Below, one piece after another: positions 26,120 through 35,262 of a stretch of 64,000 nucleotides of DNA. The notes beneath the pieces were generated by a model that did no database searches, had not been told where the DNA came from, and worked only from the letters and a program-made list of their open reading frames with translations. Position 1 is the stretch's first letter; each line of letters begins with the position of its first letter. The stretch spans positions 62,001 to 126,000 of the forward strand of contig CALBWA010000013.1 in assembly GCA_937969505.1 (NCBI GenBank). Reading direction: 5' to 3'. The position numbers and the translations under genes are program-made. The stretch is from an uncultured Erythrobacter sp. GTDB lineage: Bacteria > Pseudomonadota > Alphaproteobacteria > Sphingomonadales > Sphingomonadaceae.

Positions 26120-29029
26120 CTAGCGTGCAGGCGGGCCGTAAGTCTGCAGGTTGAATTCGGAACGAACCAGGCTCGCCACTTCTGCCGGTGGGTCGGCGCC
26201 TGTCTCGTCTTTGGCCTCTGCTGTTATAAGCGGTTGAGCGGGCTTAATGGAAGGCGCGACAGCAGGATTTCCTACCAGTGCGTCAGCTGTATTGCTGGCG
26301 ATGACCGGAGTATCAGACTTGAGTTTGATAACGCCGACGCGGACGATGTCCTCCTCGCTCGAGATGGTCAGACCGGGCGCGAGTTGCGCCGCCACTTGCA
26401 GTTTGCGCGCGTCTTCAGAGGCAATCTGCAAGCTGTATTGCCCATAAGGCACCCGCTCGAACAGGAAGAACCCATCATATTCCGACGTCGTGGTGGCGAT
26501 TGCGTTACCGGCGGTGTCGATCAATTCCAGCGCGACACCGGCCTGCTCCAGGCCGTTTAGACCAAGGAGTGATCCCTCCACTTCACCCGACGCGGTGATG
26601 GCAAGCTCGATCCGAGCGGCAACACCAGGACGAGGGACCACAACCACACCTTTGGTTGATGGTGCGAGATAGGGATCGCTCAACGATGCCTCATCAATGC
26701 CGACCAGAACAGCGCGATAGGGGCGCAGATTTTCCAGAATTGCCTGGCCATCATCGCTGGTCACCGCGCCGCTGCTGCGGAAACCCGCCTCAACACCGAC
26801 ATCCTTGAGTACCTGCTCGCCTTCATTGAACCGGCCATCACCATTGTCATCTCGGAATACGGTAACCGCTGCCTGGCCCGTCCGCGCCAGCTTGCTTTCG
26901 GAGAAACGCACCCCGCCTCTGGCAGGATCGGGTCCAATACTGAAAGCGAGCGACAAATTGGCATTGACCGCGCCGTCGGTATCGATACCGGCATCGCCGC
27001 GCAGCGCGAAACTGTCAAACCGCCGCGAGAAACCCAACTGGAAGCGCGTATTGTTCGTTTCCGCCAGATATTGAACTTCTGCCGCGAGGCGAGAGCGATC
27101 GCCAATCCGGCGCTCGACACTGATTTCAGCCGAGTCGAAGCCGCTGTCTTCGCCAACCAGCTCGAAAGTGGCGTTTCCGCGAAGACGAAGTCCCTTGATC
27201 CGCGTACTCGCAAGCAAATTGAGGCGAGTCTGGCTCTGATCTGGCAGATCTTCGCCACCATTTTGCTCTTGATGTTCAAGCTGTGCCGACAAAGCGACCG
27301 GACCGGTGTTGAAGGAAGCCGTTGTTAAGAATTCGGTAACATCCGTGCCGTCGCGCAGCTGCGAACGCTGCACCGCAGCCTGCACCGGTACAGATACGCG
27401 GCCCAACCTAAGCGATGTGTCAAATTGCAGGCCAAACCGGTTGTCCAGATTGAATTCAACAAACTCGCTTCGGAAATTCCCGAATGTCCACAATGCATTA
27501 GCACCGATATTGATAGATCCAACCCGTCCCAACGCATTCAGTTCGGTTATAGCACCGGAACCAAATTCATGCGCAGCTGCCCACTCAAGCTGCATCGCTC
27601 CAAAGCTGCGCGTCAGCGCCCCCTCGATATAGCGACGGCGTTCTGCGCCGAAAAACAGGCTATGCACGCCCAGAGCTGCAGATGTGCGCTTATCGAGGCC
27701 GTGCTCAACGCCGAAGCCCCAGCGCAACTTCTGTGGGCCGAAATTTTCCGACCTGTCTATCTCTATCAGATCGCGCTGATCTTGCAGCAGCCCGGCCCAG
27801 TAATATGTCTGGCCAGGCTCGATATTGTTGAGGCCGACCGGATAATCGGCTCTCTCGCGCCGGATTTGCCCTTGGGGGCCGTACAAAATGACTTCCAGTT
27901 CGTTGCGGCCGTAAAACAGGTCCACATCGATGAATTCGTAGCGACCATTGCCATCGTCTTCCTGAAAACCGATCAATTGACCGTTCCGATACAGCTCTGC
28001 ATCCCAACCGGCCGGCAAAACGCCGCGCAGAGTTGTGGTGGAGAAACGCGATGTGCGGCCAAGCGGTTGATTGGAGACGAATGCCCCGCGCCCAACGCCT
28101 GATTGACCGGTCAATTGTCCCGACAGTGTCTCTACGTCACCGACCGCAACCTGGGTGGCCTGGAGCGGCCCGAGCAGGTTCCCATCAGGATCGTAGCGAT
28201 AGGCCCGCAGGCGCAGCGAATTGGGCTCCAGATCCTCGTTTGTGGCCAGGCGTGCAAAATAGCTCGCTCCCAGTGCCTCACCTGCGACATAGAGCTCAAC
28301 TTGCGCAGAGGTTTCCCGGGTCAATCCCGAACCCGAGCGATATCCGGCATCAGCCACCACATCGACCGACGGTGTGCGCCAGGCTTTATATTCCATCTCG
28401 GCATGGGGAAACTTCGTTAAATCAAAGCTTTGCCTCTTGCGTCCAAGACGAGTAGCCCGATTGCGGCGCTCAATTGCCTGCATGAATGGCAATTCAACAT
28501 CACTTTCAAGACGAACGACAGAATTGAACAGGTCAGGAGCAAAATCCACGCCGAACCACCGTGATAGCGCCTGACTGTCCACGCACCAGCCCTCTGGCGT
28601 ATCGTAAATGTCGTCATTAACCGGTGCACGTCCTGTGTTCACGTTTTGTACCGTGTCAGAATCGCGATCAATCGTGATTTTCTGATCTTCCGCAAACAAC
28701 CAGCCAGTTGCGCGGCGCGACTTCTTGTCGAGCCTGATCGGCAAATCGAGCGATTGCACCACATCGGCCAGGTCAAGACAAACCCCCCGGTCTGTGCGGT
28801 ACCCACGGACGTCATATGTCAGCTTGTAATTCTTGATCACCAGCTGGAGGAAGAGAAAGTCATCCTCGTTGGCAACCCAGCCCTGACCTGGCTGCGTATT
28901 AGGAGTAAAGTCCGTTAAAACAGCAACATCCTGGGCGCTGACAGGTGCCGCTACGCCAAGCGTAGACGCACCAAAAGCCGCCGCGAAGGTCGCAGCAGCT
29001 CTCAGGCCAAGGTGTTGAATGGGTTTCAC
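26120..29029 (-). CDS. Outer-membrane usher protein of a DUF4402-type chaperone-usher pilus
   Basis: The 969-residue secreted protein has a signal peptide cleaved near VSAQ-D (residue 33). An N-terminal domain contains two Cys (C84, C149). A long beta-rich region resembles a usher barrel, with periodic amphipathic strands and a VGDVETLSGQL segment. The C-terminal about 270 residues contain carboxypeptidase-regulatory/SdrD-B-like beta domains. One holds an acidic DDNGDGRFNEGE loop near 728 that could bind calcium. It ends in a low-complexity Pro/Ala tail. It is last in the cluster pilin-chaperone-usher. Similarity to FimD is weak; the call rests on architecture and neighbours. Confidence 0.72.
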   Translation of the reverse strand: MKPIQHLGLRAAATFAAAFGASTLGVAAPVSAQDVAVLTDFTPNTQPGQGWVANEDDFLFLQLVIKNYKLTYDVRGYRTDRGVCLDLADVVQSLDLPIRLDKKSRRATGWLFAEDQKITIDRDSDTVQNVNTGRAPVNDDIYDTPEGWCVDSQALSRWFGVDFAPDLFNSVVRLESDVELPFMQAIERRNRATRLGRKRQSFDLTKFPHAEMEYKAWRTPSVDVVADAGYRSGSGLTRETSAQVELYVAGEALGASYFARLATNEDLEPNSLRLRAYRYDPDGNLLGPLQATQVAVGDVETLSGQLTGQSGVGRGAFVSNQPLGRTSRFSTTTLRGVLPAGWDAELYRNGQLIGFQEDDGNGRYEFIDVDLFYGRNELEVILYGPQGQIRRERADYPVGLNNIEPGQTYYWAGLLQDQRDLIEIDRSENFGPQKLRWGFGVEHGLDKRTSAALGVHSLFFGAERRRYIEGALTRSFGAMQLEWAAAHEFGSGAITELNALGRVGSINIGANALWTFGNFRSEFVEFNLDNRFGLQFDTSLRLGRVSVPVQAAVQRSQLRDGTDVTEFLTTASFNTGPVALSAQLEHQEQNGGEDLPDQSQTRLNLLASTRIKGLRLRGNATFELVGEDSGFDSAEISVERRIGDRSRLAAEVQYLAETNNTRFQLGFSRRFDSFALRGDAGIDTDGAVNANLSLAFSIGPDPARGGVRFSESKLARTGQAAVTVFRDDNGDGRFNEGEQVLKDVGVEAGFRSSGAVTSDDGQAILENLRPYRAVLVGIDEASLSDPYLAPSTKGVVVVPRPGVAARIELAITASGEVEGSLLGLNGLEQAGVALELIDTAGNAIATTTSEYDGFFLFERVPYGQYSLQIASEDARKLQVAAQLAPGLTISSEEDIVRVGVIKLKSDTPVIASNTADALVGNPAVAPSIKPAQPLITAEAKDETGADPPAEVASLVRSEFNLQTYGPPAR

Positions 29030-29061
29030 GATCTCTTCCGGGTTTCTCGTATCTCTGCAGC

Positions 29062-29901
29062 TTATCCGAGAACCGAATCGACGCTGGCCATCAGGCCACC
29101 GCCTGCCTCGGGCATGTCGCGATATTCAAACCGGAGCTGGCCCGTCAGGGCAGCCGCCTGTTCTGCTGTCAGTGGCAGGCGCACTTCCCGCTCTGTTACT
29201 TCGGGATAGACTGCAATCCCGCGAGCCATAACGATTGGATCGGCTACGCCAGGTTTGACCACCCGCACTTCGCCATAGGTTGAGCTATCGCCCTGACGTG
29301 ACAGAGTCAGCCGCAGTTCCGGGCCGCGAGGACCTTCAACCAGACGCGGCTGATTGATTGCAACCTGAGATTCCAGGCGGCCGTGGCGCACGATAATCGG
29401 AATGCTGACTCCATAAACCGGTACAAGGCGAATGCTCACCCCCTCGGATACTGCTTCATCCTGTGCTGCGACTGGCCGAGCCTTTGGAATGGCTTTAAAC
29501 GACATATGCACGCGATATTCGCCATCGGGCAGCTTTGCGTCTGGTCGAGCAGCAATACGCACGGCCTGCGGTTGACCCGGGGGCAAAGTGATCCGGCGCG
29601 GAGCATAGCGGATCATCTCGAGCGCGGCCCGCTCGTCCGCATTGACGGTGTTTTCATCCACTTCGACCAATTGGCCTGTGGCGTCCATCCGGCGCAGTTC
29701 CAGACCAATACGGTAGGTAGCTTCCTCGTTACCGACATTGCTGAGAATGACTTCGGTGCCACGGCGCCCATCCAGGATTACCCGCGTTGGAGCAATCAAG
29801 AGGTCGCCCTGGGCGACAGCCGGCGTTGGGACGGTAAAGGCACCCAAAAGAGCGATTACTGGGGCAAAACGCCGCAAGGCGCGTGTAAAGGCAAAATTCA
29901 T
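29062..29901 (-). CDS. Fimbrial periplasmic chaperone
   Basis: The 279-residue protein has a signal peptide (VIALLGAFTVPTPAVAQ) and the two-Ig-domain PapD-like layout. Segments LLIAPTRVILDGRRGTEVILSN and YRIGLELRR resemble the donor-strand G1 and A1 region, and RRITLPPGQPQAVRI is the chaperone core motif. It would fold and deliver DUF4402 pilin subunits to the usher. ATG at 29901 gives a standard signal peptide; an ATG 12 bases upstream is possible. The usher gene starts 32 bases downstream. Confidence 0.82.
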   Translation of the reverse strand: MNFAFTRALRRFAPVIALLGAFTVPTPAVAQGDLLIAPTRVILDGRRGTEVILSNVGNEEATYRIGLELRRMDATGQLVEVDENTVNADERAALEMIRYAPRRITLPPGQPQAVRIAARPDAKLPDGEYRVHMSFKAIPKARPVAAQDEAVSEGVSIRLVPVYGVSIPIIVRHGRLESQVAINQPRLVEGPRGPELRLTLSRQGDSSTYGEVRVVKPGVADPIVMARGIAVYPEVTEREVRLPLTAEQAAALTGQLRFEYRDMPEAGGGLMASVDSVLG

Positions 29902-29989
29902 GGTTCGACCCATCTCCACAGTGACGGAATGCTAACCAATCCTTTGGTGCACCCCAGGTAGTTCTGCAGAGTTTGGTAAGCGAACAAGG

Positions 29990-30003
29990 TTAAGAAGGTT
30001 TAA
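29990..30003. promoter_or_regulatory. TTAA-N6-TTAA motif upstream of the chaperone gene
   Basis: TTAAGAAGGTTTAA lies 89 bases upstream of the chaperone start, between the pilin terminator and the gene. It resembles the CtrA recognition pattern TTAA-N7-TTAA, but the spacer is one base short. It could mark a separate chaperone-usher promoter. Confidence 0.3.
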
Positions 30004-30030
30004 ACCATGGCGCACATTAGGCGCTGAACA

Positions 30031-30068
30031 GCAAAAAGCCGCACCCCCGGTTTGGAGGCGCGGCCTTT
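30031..30068 (-). terminator. Intrinsic terminator between pilin and chaperone
   Basis: Read on the minus strand, an 11-bp stem (GCCGCGCCTCC/GGGGGTGCGGC with two G-T pairs) closes the loop AAACC. It is followed by TTTTTG. It starts 46 bases after the pilin stop. It would let pilin mRNA end before the chaperone gene, giving an excess of pilin. Confidence 0.75.
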
Positions 30069-30110
30069 TGACTTTTCCAATACCTGCATCAGTTGCAGGC
30101 GGTCGCTATC

Positions 30111-30629
30111 TTACTGATAATCCACCGAAACTTGGAAAGTGTTCGAATATACGCCAGCAGCTTGCGTGGCGGCAACGGTGATCGTACCGCCGACGGTGAA
30201 CGATGCATCACCAGCAGCATCCGTGGTAACGGTTGCGTCGCTGGAAGTGATGGCAGTCAGCGGGATGCTGGTTGCCAGCGTGGCGTGGTTCAGGTTCACA
30301 GTACCGGTTGGAACGGTAACGGTTACAACGCGGCCACCCGATCCGGTCACATCAAAACCGGCAACCGTTGTGGTGCCCGAGCAGATGATGCCAGTGCCAC
30401 AAGTGTCGGTGCCATCAGGAGCAAGCGTAAGCGAACCACCGGTTGCTGCAACCGTATCCACCAGGATGCCGCCGAAATCGAGTGGAACCGTGTCCCATGT
30501 CAGGGTCAGAGCGGTCAAAACTTCAGCCGTCGCAGTTGCAGTCGCGTCCTGTGCATGCGCAGCAGAGTTCATGCTAACGAGAGCGGCGAGTGCAACACCC
30601 GCGGCGCCGAAACGAATATTCTTTGTCAT
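30111..30629 (-). CDS. DUF4402 major pilin-like protein
   Basis: The 172-residue secreted protein has a signal peptide ending at SAAHAQ (about residue 26). A DUF4402 domain follows with ATATATAEVLTALTLTWD and PLDFGGILVD near the N-terminus, one Cys pair (C77, C83), and Thr/Val-rich beta strands. This family is found next to fimbrial chaperones in alphaproteobacteria and is thought to be the structural subunit. ATG at 30629 has a strong GGAAGGGACC ribosome-binding site. It is first in the minus-strand pilus cluster. Confidence 0.82.
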   Translation of the reverse strand: MTKNIRFGAAGVALAALVSMNSAAHAQDATATATAEVLTALTLTWDTVPLDFGGILVDTVAATGGSLTLAPDGTDTCGTGIICSGTTTVAGFDVTGSGGRVVTVTVPTGTVNLNHATLATSIPLTAITSSDATVTTDAAGDASFTVGGTITVAATQAAGVYSNTFQVSVDYQ

Positions 30630-30770
30630 TATGCTGGTCCCTTCCAAGCGTAGTCTTCATTTTTTCTGTCGCGATTCGCAGAACCGAACGCGCCCCGGCA
30701 AAAGACGTGAATGCCTTTTCGCAAGACCCTATGTAGGACCACGAGGTTCAACCTTCGTTTTTGATTATGG

Positions 30771-30799
30771 TTAACGCAGAAGGGGTGTTTTCTTAACGC
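30771..30799. promoter_or_regulatory. Direct repeat TTAACGC with 22-bp spacing upstream of pilin
   Basis: TTAACGC occurs at 30771-30777 and 30793-30799 (GCGTTAA on the minus strand), 142-170 bases upstream of the pilin start. The 22-bp offset is about two helical turns, so a regulator could bind both on one face. One copy continues as TTAACC on the minus strand, like a CtrA half site. Confidence 0.4.
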
Positions 30800-30817
30800 T
30801 TTTGTTGTGCTGCGGAG

Positions 30818-30839
30818 GCCCTTGACCCTGGACAAGGGC
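30818..30839 (-). terminator. Possible weak terminator after parB
   Basis: A perfect 7-bp inverted repeat (GCCCTTG/CAAGGGC, 8-base loop) lies 22 bases beyond the parB stop. There is no T-run after it on the minus strand, so termination would be weak or of another kind. Confidence 0.35.
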
Positions 30840-30861
30840 ACATAACGCTCTCGAGGACGTG

Positions 30862-31872
30862 CTAAATATCGCCACCGGTCAGGCGCTGGCACACCAGATC
30901 CAGCTGGTCGAGCGTACGATAGCGGATTGTCACTGCACCCGAGCGCGGGTCTGCATCGGTCTTAATCCTGACGGTAAGGCCAAGAAATTCCTCAAGATGG
31001 GCCTGAACAGCAGCGATATCGGCGTCTTTGGTGGGGTCACGCGGCACTTTGGCCGATTTCACTTCCAGTTTTGCGCTAACATCACCATCCGTGGGACGGG
31101 CAAGCGTTTCAACGTCGCGGACCGAAAGCTGCTCTCGCACCGCCTGCTTGGCAAGTTTGATAGCATCATCATGGCCGATCAGCGCCCGCGCATGCCCCAT
31201 GGACAACGCGCCCTCCTCAACCATGTCGAGCACGGCATCAGGCAAGTTGAGCAATCGCTGGAGGTTCGCGACGTGACTACGGGATTTTTCGACCATGCGC
31301 GCGATATCGGCCTGGGTAAGCCCTTCTTCTTCACTCAACCGGTGATAGGCACGTGCCTCCTCAATCGGATTGAGATCTTCGCGCTGGATATTCTCGATCA
31401 GCGCCAATGCCATGACTTCGCGGTCCGTCAATTCACGGACAAGCGCTGGAATTTCATGCAGTTGCGCTTTCTGCGCAGCCCGCCAGCGGCGTTCACCGGC
31501 CACCAGCTGATACCGTCCATTACCGCGCGCGCGGACAATAATCGGCTGAATCACGCCGCGACTAGCGATTGAACTCGCCAGTTCGGCCAGCGCGGCCTCG
31601 TCAAACCGTTTGCGCGGTTGTCCCGGTAGGGGAGTAATCGCCGCTATAGGCAGTTGTGCAAGACCTGTGGTCACATGGGCGTGGTCATCGGATCGCGAAG
31701 GGATGGAGACACCTTCCTCCAATCCGCCCGTCTTCCCTGCAGCCTGTACGAGCGGTTCTTCCCGCCGTGTCTCTCCCAAAAGGGCGCCCAAGCCTTTGCC
31801 AAGCTTCTTCTTTTTGTCCGCAGCACTGCGAGAGGGTCCAGTGAACTGGATGGGATCGCTCGGATCGCTCAT
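30862..31872 (-). CDS. parB: Chromosome-partitioning protein ParB (Spo0J)
   Basis: The 336-residue CTPase binds parS and spreads to load SMC and engage ParA. The N-terminus has the lysine-rich GLGKGLGALLG peptide typical of the ParA-activating region. The ParB/Srx domain (ITPLPGQPRKRFDEAAL and the box II motif GERRWRAA) spans about 90-180. A helix-turn-helix (LTQADIARMVEKSRSHVANL) lies near 215. The C-terminal dimerisation domain follows. Its start overlaps the parA stop by four bases. Three matching parS sites lie within 4 kb upstream. Confidence 0.96.
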   Translation of the reverse strand: MSDPSDPIQFTGPSRSAADKKKKLGKGLGALLGETRREEPLVQAAGKTGGLEEGVSIPSRSDDHAHVTTGLAQLPIAAITPLPGQPRKRFDEAALAELASSIASRGVIQPIIVRARGNGRYQLVAGERRWRAAQKAQLHEIPALVRELTDREVMALALIENIQREDLNPIEEARAYHRLSEEEGLTQADIARMVEKSRSHVANLQRLLNLPDAVLDMVEEGALSMGHARALIGHDDAIKLAKQAVREQLSVRDVETLARPTDGDVSAKLEVKSAKVPRDPTKDADIAAVQAHLEEFLGLTVRIKTDADPRSGAVTIRYRTLDQLDLVCQRLTGGDI

Positions 31873-32645
31873 GCTGCCTTCCTTTGTGGTGGAATGCGTC
31901 CAATCAACTCGCGAGCCAGGCTGATGTAGGCCCTGCTCCCCGGACAAGAATGGTCATAAACAAGCGCCGGCAATCCATGGCTGGGTGCCTCTGACAAGCG
32001 CACATTGCGCGGAATGACGGTCTCAAACACAAGATTGCCGAGACAATCGCGAACATCATCAGCAACCTGATCTGTCAAACGGTTGCGGCGGTCAAACATA
32101 GTAAGAGTAACTCCAACGATACCCAGATCAGGGTTAAACCGCTGTTGTATGCGCTCAACCGTCTGCAAAAGCTGGCTTAATCCCTCCAGCGCAAAGAATT
32201 CGCATTGCAGGGGCACCAGCAACGTATCTGCTGCACAAAGCGCGTTGAGCGTCAGCAAACCGAGCGAGGGCGGGCAATCAATAAAGCAGATGTCGTGCCC
32301 GTGGTGCTGACCCAGCGCCTTGCCCAGACGCGCTGTTCGCTGTTCGACGGAGACAAGCTCCACCTCGGCGCCGCTAAGATCGACCGTAGCTGGCACCAGG
32401 TCGAGACCAGGAATGCTTGTCGGAACAATCGCTTGCGACAAGGGTGTCTCGTCAACCAGCACGTCGTAGCTCGACAGGCCTCGCGCTTCAGCGCCGACAC
32501 CCATGCCGGTCGAGGCGTTACCCTGAGGGTCAAGATCAATCAGCAGAGTGCGCCATCCGGTCGCCGCCATTGCAGTGGCAATATTGATGGCGGTCGTGGT
32601 TTTCCCCACCCCGCCCTTTTGATTGGCAATCGCAATAGTGATCAT
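31869..32645 (-). CDS. parA: Chromosome-partitioning ATPase ParA (Soj)
   Basis: The 258-residue deviant Walker ATPase has the P-loop KGGVGKTTT near residue 10, switch I DLDPQGNAST near 38 and Walker B FIDCPPSLG near 122. The short N-terminus without a DNA-binding extension identifies the chromosomal Soj type. It moves ParB-parS complexes toward the pole. It lies 34 bases after rsmG and overlaps parB. Confidence 0.97.
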   Translation of the reverse strand: MITIAIANQKGGVGKTTTAINIATAMAATGWRTLLIDLDPQGNASTGMGVGAEARGLSSYDVLVDETPLSQAIVPTSIPGLDLVPATVDLSGAEVELVSVEQRTARLGKALGQHHGHDICFIDCPPSLGLLTLNALCAADTLLVPLQCEFFALEGLSQLLQTVERIQQRFNPDLGIVGVTLTMFDRRNRLTDQVADDVRDCLGNLVFETVIPRNVRLSEAPSHGLPALVYDHSCPGSRAYISLARELIGRIPPQRKAA

Positions 32646-32679
32646 CAGATCAACTCCAGCTCTGGTTGGCGGTTGGGGC

Positions 32680-33303
32680 TCAACCTACAATGATGCCAGC
32701 ATCGGGATCGGTCAATGACTGTTCCACGTGGAACAATTTTCTCCGCCTCGCCGGCAGCTCTTGCAATTCTTGCGCCGCAGACCGCCCTTTCGGCAATACG
32801 TAGGTGGTTCTCTCTGTGGAAAATGGTGCGGATAAGTTCAGCAGCTTGGGTAGAGGGGCAAAAGCCCGAGCAGAAATGATTAAGGCAGGAAACGGTGCAA
32901 CCATCTCCAATCGCTTACCCTCAATCTCGCATTTGGATAGGCCCATCTCGTTTTTTGCCCGCTCCAGCCATTCCACCCTACGGCGTCGCGATTCCACAAG
33001 AATTACAGGCGTTTGGGGAAATATCGCTGAGATCACCAGACCTGGGAAGCCCGCACCTGTACCCAAATCCAACCAAGGGCCAGAAGGGGGCTCATTTGTT
33101 TCACGTGGAACAAATTTCAACAATTGAGCGCTGTCTGCAATATGCCGCTGCCACATGAATTGCTCAGACGGACGGGAAATGAGGTTTTGCCGCGAATTTT
33201 CATCAACAAGCAATTCGCACAGCAAATCAAGCCGCTTCATCCCATCATCATCGGTCAAATCGCCGACGAATCGCCGCGCGCTTGCTTCGTCATTGATCCT
33301 CAT
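32680..33303 (-). CDS. rsmG: 16S rRNA (guanine(527)-N7)-methyltransferase RsmG (GidB)
   Basis: The 207-residue SAM-dependent methyltransferase has motif [14 protein letters not shown] near residue 97 and the conserved [10 protein letters not shown] segment near 146. It methylates G527 of 16S rRNA; loss in other bacteria gives low-level streptomycin resistance. Two parS sites sit inside this gene, one encoding the C-terminal LFHVEQ and one encoding VPRET. The gene overlaps mnmG by four bases. Confidence 0.95.
   Translation of the reverse strand: MRINDEASARRFVGDLTDDDGMKRLDLLCELLVDENSRQNLISRPSEQFMWQRHIADSAQLLKFVPRETNEPPSGPWLDLGTGAGFPGLVISAIFPQTPVILVESRRRRVEWLERAKNEMGLSKCEIEGKRLEMVAPFPALIISARAFAPLPKLLNLSAPFSTERTTYVLPKGRSAAQELQELPARRRKLFHVEQSLTDPDAGIIVG
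32720..32735. other. parS site 1 (inside rsmG)
   Basis: TGTTCCACGTGGAACA is a perfect 16-bp palindrome and matches the bacterial consensus TGTTNCACGTGNAACA. It lies near the 3' end of rsmG, 75 bases upstream of the parA start. Confidence 0.95.
33097..33112. other. parS site 2 (inside rsmG)
   Basis: TGTTTCACGTGGAACA matches the consensus at all fixed positions. It lies 377 bases from site 1 within the middle of rsmG. Confidence 0.92.
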
Positions 33304-35156
33304 GCCGCTGCGGCGTGCCGTCGTTTGGCGTGAACGAGTAATGCCGACAGCGCAGCAGGGGTTATGCCGGCGATACGCCCGGCAGCTGCCAGATTGTGCG
33401 GTCGGGCAGCTGACAGGCGCTCAACCATTTCATTTGAAAGCCCCGGCACATCGGCGAAGGGGAAGTCATCACCCAGCAGCAAACGTTCCGAAGCCTTCAA
33501 ATCACGCAGTTCCGATTCCTGCCGAGCCAAATAGGGCGCGTATGCTGCATCTTCCGCCATTTCATCAGCCAATTCACGATTGGTGGTGACACGATCCGAC
33601 AGCCACGGGGCGAGCGCATCAATTGTTAGTCCATCGTGACGCAGCCATTCTGAAATGGACTTTTCCCCTCCGTCCCGACGGACAGGGAATCCATTATCGG
33701 CCAATTCCTTAGCTGCGACAGTTTGCGCAAATTCTTCGCTGATGCTTTTGCGGTGCTGGTCCCGATCTTCGAACCATTCGCGGCGCTCATGCCCGACGCA
33801 GCCAGCCGCAATTCCCAACGGTGTCAAGCGCGAAGACGCGTTGTTTGCACGCAGTCGCAAGCGGTACTCTGCCCGTGCTGTCAGCATTCTGTATGGCTCA
33901 CTAACTCCCTGAAGTGTCAAATCATCGACCATGACCGCGATATAGGAGTTTGACCGATCCAGTGCCGGAGCCTGACGGCCGGTGATCTTCGCTGCTGCAT
34001 GCAGTCCGGCAACCAGGCCCTGTGCGGCAGCTTCTTCATAACCAGTGGTGCCATTGATCTGCCCTGCACAATAAACGCCGGGAATGGCACGCAATTCCAG
34101 CGAATGGTCGAGTGCGCGCGGATCAATATGGTCATACTCAACAGCATAGCCTGGCACCTCCATCTTCACGTTCTCCAACCCCGGCATAGCCCGAAGCATG
34201 GTTTGCTGCACATCAACTGGCAGCGACGTGCTTATCCCGTTGGGATAGACAAAATGGGTGTCCAATCCCTCTGGCTCGAGAAAGACCTGATGTCCGTCGC
34301 GGTCACCAAAACGATGGATCTTGTCCTCGATCGACGGGCAATAGCGTGGCCCCATGGCGTCAATCGCTCCGCTAAATAGCGGAGAACGGTGTAAATTTGC
34401 CCGGATCGCGTCATGGGCACGCTCAGTAGTGCGAGTGATCGCGCAAAACACCTGCGGATTGGCGCGCTCGCGGTTTAATGGCGACATTGTCCAATGGTCG
34501 GCATCGCTGGGCTGTTCTTCGAGCGAAGCCCAATCGATCGTACGTCCATCCAGCCTTGGTGGCGTACCGGTCTTGAGCCGCGCCATCGGCAAATCAGCAT
34601 CGCGGAGCTGTTGCGCCAGCCTCTGGGCCGAATTCTCGCCGATCCGGCCACCTTCGAACCGCTCTTCACCGCGGAACAGTGTTCCGCCAAGAAATGTACC
34701 GGTACAGATGATAACAGCTTCGGCAGACAAGCGACTGCCATCACTCAATTCGAGCCCCGTCACACGCCCACCTGCGAGAACAAGGGCAGCCGCCTCACCC
34801 TCGATACAATCGAGATTTTTTTGTTGTGAGACAATATTCTGCACGTAGGCCTTGAACCGTTTTCGATCCGCCTGCACGCGCGGTCCCCACACCGCACTAC
34901 CCTTGCTTCGATTGAGCATGCGGTAATGAATTGCCCCTGCGTCAGCCGCTCGTCCGATCACACCATCGAGCGCATCTACCTCTCGCACCAAATGACCCTT
35001 GCCCAATCCACCAATTGCCGGATTGCAGCTCATCGCGCCGATTGCGGACAAATCAAAGCTGACCAATCCAACGCGCGCGCCCATTCGCGCTGCCGCACAG
35101 GCGGCTTCTACACCGGCGTGGCCACCGCCGATAACAAGGATGTCATAAGACTGCAT
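33300..35156 (-). CDS. mnmG: tRNA uridine-5-carboxymethylaminomethyl modification enzyme MnmG (GidA)
   Basis: The 618-residue FAD protein works with MnmE to add a carboxymethylaminomethyl group to U34 of certain tRNAs. The dinucleotide motif [10 protein letters not shown] is at residue 8. The conserved [23 protein letters not shown] segment and [22 protein letters not shown] near 360 are diagnostic. A C-terminal helical domain ends in ARRHAAAA-like Ala-rich residues. It is upstream of rsmG with a 4-base overlap and downstream of mnmE. Confidence 0.97.
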   Translation of the reverse strand: MQSYDILVIGGGHAGVEAACAAARMGARVGLVSFDLSAIGAMSCNPAIGGLGKGHLVREVDALDGVIGRAADAGAIHYRMLNRSKGSAVWGPRVQADRKRFKAYVQNIVSQQKNLDCIEGEAAALVLAGGRVTGLELSDGSRLSAEAVIICTGTFLGGTLFRGEERFEGGRIGENSAQRLAQQLRDADLPMARLKTGTPPRLDGRTIDWASLEEQPSDADHWTMSPLNRERANPQVFCAITRTTERAHDAIRANLHRSPLFSGAIDAMGPRYCPSIEDKIHRFGDRDGHQVFLEPEGLDTHFVYPNGISTSLPVDVQQTMLRAMPGLENVKMEVPGYAVEYDHIDPRALDHSLELRAIPGVYCAGQINGTTGYEEAAAQGLVAGLHAAAKITGRQAPALDRSNSYIAVMVDDLTLQGVSEPYRMLTARAEYRLRLRANNASSRLTPLGIAAGCVGHERREWFEDRDQHRKSISEEFAQTVAAKELADNGFPVRRDGGEKSISEWLRHDGLTIDALAPWLSDRVTTNRELADEMAEDAAYAPYLARQESELRDLKASERLLLGDDFPFADVPGLSNEMVERLSAARPHNLAAAGRIAGITPAALSALLVHAKRRHAAAA

Positions 35157-35241
35157 GGCGCAAGCAAATAGTCGACCGATGCAATATGGTCAAAGGGCTT
35201 TCACCATCCTTACGCTGCCTGTAGCGATTGAGTAGATCGAG

Positions 35242-35257
35242 TGTTCCACGTGAAACA
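35242..35257. other. parS site 3 (between mnmE and mnmG)
   Basis: TGTTCCACGTGAAACA matches the consensus TGTTNCACGTGNAACA. It lies in the 106-base gap between the mnmG start and the mnmE stop. Confidence 0.94.
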
Positions 35258-35262
35258 TCCCT

